Source: Oscillospiraceae bacterium (GTDB lineage Bacteria; Bacillota; Clostridia; Oscillospirales; Ruminococcaceae). From it: a stretch of DNA of 36,365 bases. The notes below the pieces were generated by a model, which worked only from the letters and a program-made list of their open reading frames with translations, was not told where the DNA came from and did not search any database. The stretch's first letter is position 1; each line of letters starts with the position of its first letter. Made by a program: the position numbers and the translations under genes. Shown here piece after piece: positions 7,466 through 14,530 of the stretch. Where the stretch lies: the NCBI GenBank assembly GCA_014799365.1, contig JAAVIF010000070.1, positions 1 to 36,365 of the forward strand. Direction: 5' to 3'.

Positions 7466-7792
7466 ATGTTTATAGTTCCCATTTCATCTGTCGTTACTCC
7501 CTTGGAGTCAGTGGCAAGGGTGTTTGACGAATATAATGAGACCGCGGCTGCCGAGGAGCAGAGTGTTGCCGCTCCCACGTTTTTCGACGTGTTTTCGGGT
7601 ATATTCAACAACGCGGTAGACGCCAATATGCAGAAGCAGGAGGATATTATGCAGCTTATGCTGGGTGATACCAACGGCTTGGAACAGATACAGGCGAATA
7701 TAAAAAAGGCGGAGATAGCCACCGAGCTTCTTGTCAACGTTAAAAACGCCGTTGTGGATTCTTACAACGAGATAATAAAAATGAGCATTTAA
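7466..7792 (+). CDS. fliE: Flagellar hook-basal body protein FliE
   Basis: The protein has 108 residues. FliE is the adaptor between the MS ring/export gate and the rod. The family's C-terminal pattern is clear: IQANIKKAEIATELLVNVKNAVVDSYNEIIKMSI, matching the usual (V/L)RNKVVDAYQEIMRMQV-like ending. The N-terminal part is variable, as is common. The start at 7466 is preceded by AGAAAGGAAAAAAGG; upstream in-frame codons lie before the ribosome binding site. It follows flgC by 47 bp. A repeat element (R3) separates it from fliF. Confidence 0.94.
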   Translation: MFIVPISSVVTPLESVARVFDEYNETAAAEEQSVAAPTFFDVFSGIFNNAVDANMQKQEDIMQLMLGDTNGLEQIQANIKKAEIATELLVNVKNAVVDSYNEIIKMSI

Positions 7793-7827
7793 TACTAAAT
7801 TATAAATTATCACAAAATTCAGCAGCT

Positions 7828-7956
7828 TATACTAATCTCAATATAAAATTCAACTAAAAATTCAAATCGTTATTTTAGATTGAGATTACACCCGAAACAC
7901 TATTCTCAAACTAAACCATATAATTTTGCGATATTTTTAGTTTGAGAATAGTATTA
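7828..7956 (+). repeat. Double-hairpin element R3 between fliE and fliF
   Basis: Hairpin one pairs TAATCTCAAT (7833-7842) with ATTGAGATTA (7879-7888). The linker CACCCGAAACACTA (7889-7902) follows. Hairpin two is a perfect 17-bp stem, 7899-7915 with 7936-7952, loop 20. The ends are TATAC on the left and GTATTA on the right. The fliE-fliF gap (7793-8044) holds nothing else recognisable. Confidence 0.8.
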
Positions 7957-8044
7957 AATTGCATTTGCGGCATAGTTTTGCGATTTCGGCATTGCTTTCC
8001 GCAAAAATATTCTCGGCATAAAGCGATAAAAAAGAGGTTGTTTG

Positions 8045-9727
8045 ATGGATAAAGTAAAAGAAACTCTTGCTAAGATAGGAAATTTTTTCAAGAGTAAATT
8101 TTCTTCTCTCAGCAAAAAAACGATTATTATCATTTCCGCCGCGGTGGCAGTTGTTTTGGTCTCCGCCATCGTACTGTCGGCTATCATGAGCCAGGTTCAC
8201 TACGAGGTGCTTTTCAACGGCGCGTCGGCAAGCGAGGCAACGGAAATAGTTACATATGCGAGAGAAACTCTCGGGATTACCGATATAAAAATAAACGCCA
8301 ACGGCGATATACTTGTACCCGATAAAATGGTGGAGGAAGTCAGAGTCAGCATGAGCATGGCGGGCTTTCCCAAATCCACATTTAACTATAACATATGGTC
8401 AGACGGAGTTACAATGTTTTCCACCGACAAGGAGCTGCGCGAGATCGAGAAGCAGCAGCTTCAGGAGAACTTAAGAGCCACGCTGAAAACCTTTACCAAC
8501 GTAGACAGCGCGATAGTGCTCCTCGGTATTCCCGAAAACAATAACTACGTGCTGTCCGACTCCGAGATCGAGCCGTCGGCGGGCGTGTCTCTCGTTTTAA
8601 GAGACAGTCTCACATCGGAGCAGATCGACGGAATGTACAATCTTGTGGCCAATTCCGTTCCCGGACTTAAGAGAATCAATATAACCATTACCGATCAGAA
8701 CGGAATCCAGCTTTCTCCCGAAATGACCACCAGCACCGCCAAGGAGGAAGAGGAAAAGCTTGAGATATACTATCAGAGGCTCAATTACCGCAACAGGCTC
8801 AAGGAAGAGTATGAGGAAGCGATAAGGTCTGTAATGCTGAACACCTTCGACGGTATTAACGTATCCGTGGGACTTAACCTTGACTTTGACAAGATGGTGA
8901 CCGAGCAGACTGTATACAATGGCTCAAATGTTGATGAAAACGGCTTTGAGTCCGGCATCGTAAGCGATGAGCATACAAAAAGCGCGGCCGGCGGCATAGC
9001 GGCACAGGGCGGCCTTGTGGGAACCACAGTGGACGCGGATATAAGCCCCGATTATCCCACCTTGGAGGTTGGCGAGGACGGAGAATTTTATCAGGAATAC
9101 GCGCATGACATCAATTACCTGGTAAACGAAACAAAGCGTCAGATAGAAAAGGACGGATACAGCATTGCTACTCTTTCCGCCGCGGTTGTGGTAAGAAGCA
9201 ACAACGATCTTACGGGCGACGAGGAGACCCGCTGGCGCAACACCATTGCCAACGCTATCGGGGCGGATATTGCCAATGTTTCCATTAAAACGACGCCTTT
9301 CATAGAAACGACCAATCCCATTATAGACAGCGACGTTATCAATGTAAGCGGCGTAAGCAGCCAAAGCATGGTAATGATAGCGATCATCACCATTCTCGGT
9401 ATCGTGCTTATCGTTCTGCTTATCCTTGCGCTTAACGCTCCCGGTTCAAGAAAGAAACGCCGCTCACCCGCTCACCTTGTTTCCGCTCCGATCCCTGCGG
9501 CAGACGGAACGGACGGCTACGGCTATGCGGCGGGAAGCGAAGGAGGAGACCAGAATATGCCGAATCCCGGTAGATTTGAAGAGAGCGAGTTCGAGCTTAC
9601 CAGCTTAAGCGAGGAAATGCCCGAGACAAGAGACGAAGCTCTTAAGCGTGAGATCCAAGACTTCTCGAAGAATAATCCCGAGATCGTGGCTCAGCTGATA
9701 AGAAGCTGGATAAGAGGGGACGAATAA
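8045..9727 (+). CDS. fliF: Flagellar MS-ring protein FliF
   Basis: The protein has 560 residues. TM1 is at ~27-50 (TIIIISAAVAVVLVSAIVLSAIM). The ring-building motifs follow (YEVLFNGASASEATEIV; LRATLKTFTNVDSAIVLLGIPE; PSAGVSLVLRD; NLVANSVPGLKRINITITD, all YscJ/FliF domain). TM2 is at ~445-467 (MVMIAIITILGIVLIVLLILAL). The C-terminus EIVAQLIRSWIRGDE is the FliG-binding tail. FliF forms the membrane ring that houses the export gate and carries the C ring. ATG 8045 is preferred to TTG 8042 because AGAGG at 8033-8037 gives about 7 bases of spacing. Confidence 0.97.
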   Translation: MDKVKETLAKIGNFFKSKFSSLSKKTIIIISAAVAVVLVSAIVLSAIMSQVHYEVLFNGASASEATEIVTYARETLGITDIKINANGDILVPDKMVEEVRVSMSMAGFPKSTFNYNIWSDGVTMFSTDKELREIEKQQLQENLRATLKTFTNVDSAIVLLGIPENNNYVLSDSEIEPSAGVSLVLRDSLTSEQIDGMYNLVANSVPGLKRINITITDQNGIQLSPEMTTSTAKEEEEKLEIYYQRLNYRNRLKEEYEEAIRSVMLNTFDGINVSVGLNLDFDKMVTEQTVYNGSNVDENGFESGIVSDEHTKSAAGGIAAQGGLVGTTVDADISPDYPTLEVGEDGEFYQEYAHDINYLVNETKRQIEKDGYSIATLSAAVVVRSNNDLTGDEETRWRNTIANAIGADIANVSIKTTPFIETTNPIIDSDVINVSGVSSQSMVMIAIITILGIVLIVLLILALNAPGSRKKRRSPAHLVSAPIPAADGTDGYGYAAGSEGGDQNMPNPGRFEESEFELTSLSEEMPETRDEALKREIQDFSKNNPEIVAQLIRSWIRGDE

Positions 9728-9788
9728 CGGCTCCGTGATGATTTAAACAAAATCTGTTCGGAAACAAATCCCGAAGGAGGAAAATAAA

Positions 9789-10799
9789 TTGGCAGATATT
9801 CAAGAAATAACTCCTATACAAAGAGCCGCTATGGTTTTGTCAGCCATTGGCGCAGCCAATGCGTCTGAGGTATACAAGCATTTCAGCGACGACGAGATCG
9901 AAAGGATAACCGTTGAAGTCGCAAAAATGGATTACTGGCCCGTTGAAGTGGTGGGCGGAGTACTTAATGAATTTTACGAGCTGTGCCTGACCCAGAAGGT
10001 TATTTCCGAGGGCGGCGTTGAATACGCGAGAGAAATCCTTGAAAAAGCGTTCGGCGAGGAACAGGCGAAAGCACTGTTTGAACGTATTACAAAGCAGCTT
10101 AAGACCAAGGCCTTTGCTTTTGTAAGAAAAGCGGACTATAAAAACCTTTTGGCAATGGTTCAGAATGAGCACCCTCAGACGATCGCGCTTATTCTCTCCT
10201 ACTGCCGAAGCGACCAGGCCTCGGCGATACTGTCTGAGCTGCCCAAAAGCATTCGTATCGAGGTAGTTGAGAGAATAGCAAAAATGGACAACGCAAGCCC
10301 CGAGTTTACAAAATCCGTAGAGGAGACGCTGGAGCGCAAATTTGCCATGCTGGTCACCACCGAGAGCATGGAGGTCGGCGGTATCAACTATATTGCGGAC
10401 GTTATGAACAAGGTGGATCGTTCCACCGAAAAGTTCATTTTCGACGAATTGGCTCTCCGTGACCCGAAGCTGGCAGAAGAAATCCGTCAGAAGATGTTCG
10501 TATTCGAGGATATTGCTAATCTCGATTCCATGTCCATACAGGCATTTATCAACGAAGTGGACGCAAAGGACCTTGCAATCGCTATCAAGGGCTCTACCGC
10601 CGATGTTGCCGAGGTTATTTACGCCAATATGTCCACACGTAAGCGTGAAGCTACTCAAACCGACGTTGAATATCTGCACAACGTTCGTATGCGTGACGTT
10701 GAAGAAGCGCAGCAGCGTATCGTTGCCATTATCAGACGTCTTGAAGAGGAAGGCGTCGTTACCATTTCCAAGAGCGGACAGGACGAGATCATTGCTTAA
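9789..10799 (+). CDS. fliG: Flagellar motor switch protein FliG
   Basis: The protein has 336 residues, the standard length. The N-terminal domain (TPIQRAAMVLSAIGAANASEVYKHF) binds FliF. The EHPQT motif (NEHPQTIALILSY, ~120-132) is in the middle ARM-like domain. The C-terminal torque helix has the expected charged residues (LRDPKLAEEIRQKMFVFEDI). FliG couples the MotA stator to rotor rotation and to switching by FliM. Translation starts with TTG at 9789, placed 8 bases after GGAGG. The gene follows fliF by 61 bp. Confidence 0.97.
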   Translation: MADIQEITPIQRAAMVLSAIGAANASEVYKHFSDDEIERITVEVAKMDYWPVEVVGGVLNEFYELCLTQKVISEGGVEYAREILEKAFGEEQAKALFERITKQLKTKAFAFVRKADYKNLLAMVQNEHPQTIALILSYCRSDQASAILSELPKSIRIEVVERIAKMDNASPEFTKSVEETLERKFAMLVTTESMEVGGINYIADVMNKVDRSTEKFIFDELALRDPKLAEEIRQKMFVFEDIANLDSMSIQAFINEVDAKDLAIAIKGSTADVAEVIYANMSTRKREATQTDVEYLHNVRMRDVEEAQQRIVAIIRRLEEEGVVTISKSGQDEIIA

Positions 10800-10908
10800 A
10801 GGCTGCTTGCGATCGGAACACCGCATGTATTTTCGGCAAGGCTGTTTGCGCACTTTTAACGCTTCTTAATCTTTTAACTGAATTGACTATAATGAGGCAA
10901 TATTACGG

Positions 10909-10937
10909 TTGAAGACGGATACGGTTACAGATATAAT
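10909..10937 (+). promoter_or_regulatory. Candidate internal promoter between fliG and fliH
   Basis: TTGAAG (10909-10914) and TATAAT (10932-10937) are spaced by 17 bases. The predicted start near 10944 is just upstream of a strong hairpin (10957-10989), so transcription from here may be attenuated. The fliG-fliH gap (10800-11130) also contains repeat R4 and no gene. Confidence 0.5.
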
Positions 10938-10956
10938 TTACAGTTAGAGAATCATT

Positions 10957-10989
10957 TTATTGCCCGAAACAGTTTTTTTCGGGCAATAA
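10957..10989 (+). terminator. Strong hairpin, possible terminator or attenuator before fliH
   Basis: TTATTGCCCGAAA (10957-10969) pairs perfectly with TTTCGGGCAATAA (10977-10989), a 13-bp stem with a 7-base loop. The following sequence (TATTTGATTG) is only weakly T-rich, so full termination is uncertain. Confidence 0.5.
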
Positions 10990-11009
10990 TATTTGATTGA
11001 CAAAAAATA

Positions 11010-11106
11010 AACTAATTTCATTTTATTGAAAATAGTTATGACACCCGAAGCACTATTAACCAATTAAAAAAACATTTTTCCAATTTTTAAATGGTTAATA
11101 GTATTA
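11010..11106 (+). repeat. Double-hairpin element R4 between fliG and fliH
   Basis: Hairpin one pairs AACTAATTTC (11010-11019) with GAAAATAGTT (11028-11037), one mismatch. The linker CACCCGAAGCACTA is at 11042-11055. Hairpin two pairs 11052-11070 with 11084-11102 (19 bp, one mismatch). The element ends in GTATTA and stops 25 bp before the fliH start. Confidence 0.78.
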
Positions 11107-11130
11107 AACTTTTGACGAGGAAACAAATCA

Positions 11131-12297
11131 ATGTTTGAAGTTATCAAAGGAAGCAGCCCTTTTAAAAATATAGTTATAGAGGGCGACGCAATAATAAACA
11201 ATAAAATAGCGGGACTTGACGACTGTAAACCCGAGATGAAGAATGACGGTGAGGATAAGGAGAACGGGACGGTCTCCGAAAACGAATCGGAGGAAAAAGA
11301 AGTCGCCGAGGAGGAAGTACTTCCCAAGATAGACTTTCAAGAGCTTGAGGAGTTAAGGGAGCAATACCGCCGAGAGGGACAGGAGTACGCCGTTGCGCTG
11401 CATAAAAAAGCGGATCAGGAGCTTGAGGAGGCCAAGGCGGAGGCGGAAAGGCTTGTTGAGGAATCCAAGGAAAAGGGAAGAAGACTGCTTGCCCAAATTG
11501 ACGAAAAATCCGCTTTGGCATTTGACGAGGCTAAGAAAAAAGGTCTTGAAGAGGGCTACGGCGAGGGTCTTAAAAAGGGCGAGGAGGACGGCTATATTCA
11601 AGGGCTTAAGAAGTGCAAGGAGACCTTGCTTGACCTGAAAAAGCTTTGCAGCGATATTGAGCAGGAAAAAGCTGAGCTTGTGGCCGAAAACCGCAGGGGC
11701 ATTTTTGATCTTGCTCTGGAAGTGGCTGAAAAGGTAACCATGACGGTGTTCAGCCAAAAGGACAAGAAAGCTCTTGAAAAGATGATAACCGCCGCCGCAA
11801 AGGAGTTCCGCAGCGCGAAAAACATAAGAGTAACTCTTTCCAAGCTGGATATGAGCGAGGACGTGGAGGCCGATTTCAAAATACTGGAAAAGTGCTTTTC
11901 ACCTACCGTAAATGTGGAATTTGAAGCGATCGACGGCGAATCGGGCACGCTTATGCTTGAAAGCGACGGCGAAATACTTGACGCGGGAGTTTCCACTCAG
12001 CTGAAGATGATCGGAGAATTGGGCAGAGGAAGATTCAGAGACAAGGAAGAAGAAAGCGGAAGTGAAGCCGATGAAGCCGACGACGGTAAGGAAACTAAGC
12101 CGACCAAGACAGCAAGAGCCGCTAAAAACACAAAGGCCGCAAAGTCGGTAAAGACGGAAAATAAGCCCGCTCAGCCCGACGAAGCGGTTCAAGCGGCCGA
12201 GATCGGGGAAGCCTCCGAACCTGTCGAACCGATCGGTGAAATGCCCGACGATGCCGTGCAGGCGGCTGCCGAGACTGCGGAAACCTCGGAGGAATGA
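11131..12297 (+). CDS. fliH: Flagellar assembly protein FliH, with long C-terminal tail
   Basis: The protein has 388 residues, longer than the usual ~230-270. FliH binds the ATPase FliI and tethers it to the C ring. Residues ~65-190 are a long glutamate/lysine-rich helix (GLEEGYGEGLKKGEEDGYIQGLKK shows the glycine-repeat pattern typical of FliH/YscL). Residues ~190-300 are a V-ATPase subunit-E-like domain (RGIFDLALEVAEKVTMTVFSQ, VEFEAIDGESGTLMLESDGEILDAGV). The last ~85 residues are a low-complexity tail, first lysine/alanine-rich (TKTARAAKNTKAAKSVKT) and then acidic, not normal for the family. The position between fliG and fliI confirms the identity. Confidence 0.92.
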   Translation: MFEVIKGSSPFKNIVIEGDAIINNKIAGLDDCKPEMKNDGEDKENGTVSENESEEKEVAEEEVLPKIDFQELEELREQYRREGQEYAVALHKKADQELEEAKAEAERLVEESKEKGRRLLAQIDEKSALAFDEAKKKGLEEGYGEGLKKGEEDGYIQGLKKCKETLLDLKKLCSDIEQEKAELVAENRRGIFDLALEVAEKVTMTVFSQKDKKALEKMITAAAKEFRSAKNIRVTLSKLDMSEDVEADFKILEKCFSPTVNVEFEAIDGESGTLMLESDGEILDAGVSTQLKMIGELGRGRFRDKEEESGSEADEADDGKETKPTKTARAAKNTKAAKSVKTENKPAQPDEAVQAAEIGEASEPVEPIGEMPDDAVQAAAETAETSEE

Positions 12298-12302
12298 CGC
12301 CG

Positions 12303-12397
12303 TTTAACACCGATCCCTTTTATAACCGCGGGATCAGTGTTTCGGGTGCGATCCATTTAAACTGTGATATTACGTCAGTTTAAATGGAGCGGTATAA
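12303..12397 (-). repeat. Double-hairpin element R5 between fliH and fliI
   Basis: Hairpin one pairs AACACCGATCCC (12306-12317) with GGGATCAGTGTT (12330-12341), one mismatch. The linker is the core in reverse, AGTGTTTCGGGTG (12336-12348). Hairpin two pairs 12350-12364 with 12376-12390 around an 11-base loop. The element ends in GGTATAA, 25 bp before the fliI ATG. Read on the minus strand, its order and loop match R7. Confidence 0.8.
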
Positions 12398-12421
12398 AAC
12401 AATTATTTAAAGGAACATTAC

Positions 12422-13729
12422 ATGGATTTAAAAGGATTTGCCAGCGCGCTCGACGGCTTTGAGCCAAGGCGCAGCATGGGAAAAATAGAAAAGATCATTG
12501 GAATGACGGTGGAAGCCAGCGGCCCGCAGTGCAATATAGGGGACGTTTGCCGAGTTTATAAAAAGGGCAATACGGAAGACTATATTTTCGCGGAAGCGGT
12601 AGGTTTTCAGGCAGATAAGGTGCTTTTGATGCCCTATACCGATATAGAGGGCATAGGCCCGGGAAGTATTGTGGACAACACGGGCAAGCAGCTTATGGTC
12701 AAAACGGGCAATGCGTTGATAGGCCGTATCGTTGACGCCATAGGAAATCCCTTGGATAACGGCGGAGAGATTTATTACACCGACGAGATGCCGATCTCGG
12801 GAATACCCGTCAATCCTCTCGCAAGACCAAAGATCGCCGAGCCTATCGAGCTTGGCGTTAAAGCGATAGACGGACTTTGCACCTTGGGAAAGGGGCAGAG
12901 AATCGGAGTCTTTGCAGGCTCGGGCGTAGGCAAAAGTACTCTCATGGGCATGATAGCGAAAAAGGTCAAGGCGGATCTCAACGTTATCGCGCTGGTGGGA
13001 GAGCGCGGACGTGAGGTAAGAGAATTTATAGAAAACGATTTGGGCGAAGAGGGCATGAAACGCTCCGTGGTGGTTGTCGCAACAAGCGATCAGCCCGCCA
13101 TGATGAGAAGCAAGTGTCCCCAGACGGCCACCGCGATAGCGGAATATTTTATGCAGCAGGGTAAGGACGTATTACTTATGATGGATAACCTTACCCGTTT
13201 TGCCATGGCCAAAAGAGACGTAGGTCTTTCCATAGGCGAGCCGCCTATAATGCGCGGTTACACCAGCTCAATATACAACGATATGCCCAAGCTGCTTGAA
13301 AGAGCGGGCTGCTTTGAGGGCGGAAGCATTACGGGAATATATGCGGTACTGGTAGAGGGCGACGACACCAACGAACCCATATCCGATACCGTAAGAGGTA
13401 TTATCGACGGACATATAGTGCTTTCAAGAAAATTGGCGGCGCAGAACCACTATCCCGCTATCGACATACTGCCGAGCATAAGCAGACTTATGAGCATTAT
13501 CTGCGACAAGGAGCATAAGGAAGCGGCGGCAAGACTGAGAAATCTGCTGGCCTTATACAATCAAAACTATGACCTTATCGCGATAGGAGCATATAAAAGC
13601 GGAACAAATCCTAAGCTTGACGAAGCAATAGACAAGATCGACAAAATAAACGGCTTCTTGATGCAGGCGGTGGACGAATCGTTTGATTTGGCGGATACCG
13701 TAAGATTGCTTAAGGAAGCGGTCAATTAA
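12422..13729 (+). CDS. fliI: Flagellar export ATPase FliI
   Basis: The protein has 435 residues. The Walker A motif GSGVGKST lies in FAGSGVGKSTLMGMIAK (~165-181). Also visible are the catalytic-Glu motif GERGREVREF, the Walker B segment DVLLMMDNLTRFAMA and the family signature RDVGLSIGEPP. FliI is a hexameric F1-beta-like ATPase that unloads chaperones and unfolds substrates at the flagellar export gate. The start ATG 12422 follows AAAGGA with about 8 bases of spacing. It is flanked by fliH and fliJ as in other Firmicutes. Confidence 0.98.
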   Translation: MDLKGFASALDGFEPRRSMGKIEKIIGMTVEASGPQCNIGDVCRVYKKGNTEDYIFAEAVGFQADKVLLMPYTDIEGIGPGSIVDNTGKQLMVKTGNALIGRIVDAIGNPLDNGGEIYYTDEMPISGIPVNPLARPKIAEPIELGVKAIDGLCTLGKGQRIGVFAGSGVGKSTLMGMIAKKVKADLNVIALVGERGREVREFIENDLGEEGMKRSVVVVATSDQPAMMRSKCPQTATAIAEYFMQQGKDVLLMMDNLTRFAMAKRDVGLSIGEPPIMRGYTSSIYNDMPKLLERAGCFEGGSITGIYAVLVEGDDTNEPISDTVRGIIDGHIVLSRKLAAQNHYPAIDILPSISRLMSIICDKEHKEAAARLRNLLALYNQNYDLIAIGAYKSGTNPKLDEAIDKIDKINGFLMQAVDESFDLADTVRLLKEAVN

Positions 13730-13792
13730 GGGCTATCTGAAAAGCCGCAATTTGCACAATTTCTACTGATTGCTTTGTTTTCAGACACGCCC
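13730..13792 (+). repeat. Long single-copy hairpin between fliI and fliJ
   Basis: GGGC plus TCTGAAAA (13730-13743) pairs with TTTTCAGA plus GCCC (13778-13792), 12 bp with a 2x3 internal loop. Inside, GCAAT (13747-13751) pairs with ATTGC (13769-13773). It begins one base after the fliI stop codon. There is no T-tract, so it may be an mRNA stabiliser or processing site; it does not share the ends of the R elements. Confidence 0.5.
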
Positions 13793-13833
13793 AAAACCGA
13801 GAATTGAAAATTTGCTTCGGAGGGACTTCAACG

Positions 13834-14283
13834 ATGAAAAAATTTCAATTCACCCTCGACAGGATAAAGCAGTACCGAATGCAGCTTGAGGAAATGGAAA
13901 AAAACGATCTCGCCGCGCTACGGGCGGAGCTGTTGGTGCTTCACGAGGAGGAAGCCGAAATAAAAAAGGCTATTGCGGATAAAACCGAGGAGCTGAGAAG
14001 AATCTACCGGCGAGGGGCCTACCCCAATGAGATCTCAGTGGCTAACAGGTATCTTACCTTAAGAAAACAGGACCTTGAAATGAAGCGGCAGGAGATAGCC
14101 GAGAAGAACAGAGAGATAGAAAAAAAGCTTGAGGACGTACTGGAGGCCACCAAAGAGGTTAAAAAGCTTGAAAAGCTGGAGGAACACCAGCTTGAGGAAT
14201 ACCGGGAGCAGGAGACCAAGGAAAACGAAAATTTTTTGGAAGAATTTTTCGGAGGGTCAAGGCAAAGCGCGGCAGAAAAGTAA
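13834..14283 (+). CDS. fliJ: Flagellar export chaperone FliJ
   Basis: The protein has 149 residues and is almost entirely coiled coil. The N-terminus MKKFQFTLDRIKQYRMQLEEMEKNDLAAL is typical of FliJ (FxLxxVLxxR...). FliJ sits in the FliI hexamer as a stalk, by analogy with the gamma subunit of F1, and contacts FlhA. The start at 13834 is supported by GGAGGG with 9 bases of spacing; a TTG at 13804 precedes the ribosome binding site. The family is sequence-variable, so gene order between fliI and fliK is the main support. Confidence 0.92.
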   Translation: MKKFQFTLDRIKQYRMQLEEMEKNDLAALRAELLVLHEEEAEIKKAIADKTEELRRIYRRGAYPNEISVANRYLTLRKQDLEMKRQEIAEKNREIEKKLEDVLEATKEVKKLEKLEEHQLEEYREQETKENENFLEEFFGGSRQSAAEK

Positions 14284-14408
14284 AAAAAGAGATAAGCAAG
14301 GCGGATTGTTCGATGAAGCTTTTTAAAAAATTCTGCGTTTTGTCCAATTTTTAATGGCGAAATGTCATTTTTTTTGGTGAAAGAATATACTTTTTTGTCT
14401 GAAATTTG

Positions 14409-14437
14409 TTGACTTTTTATACAAAAAAGTGTATAAT
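14409..14437 (+). promoter_or_regulatory. Sigma-A-like promoter upstream of fliK
   Basis: TTGACT (14409-14414) and a perfect TATAAT (14432-14437) are spaced by exactly 17 bases, about 95 bp before the fliK start. This is one of the best promoter matches in the window and suggests the fliK-onward genes can be transcribed independently. The rest of the fliJ-fliK gap (14284-14530) holds no gene. Confidence 0.72.
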
Positions 14438-14530
14438 TATTACCGTGAACACTTGCGGCTAATTTTAACCAAGGTTGAACAGGGTTTATCCCTTTTCAAT
14501 AAATAAATCTTTGAGAAAGGAGGTACAAAT

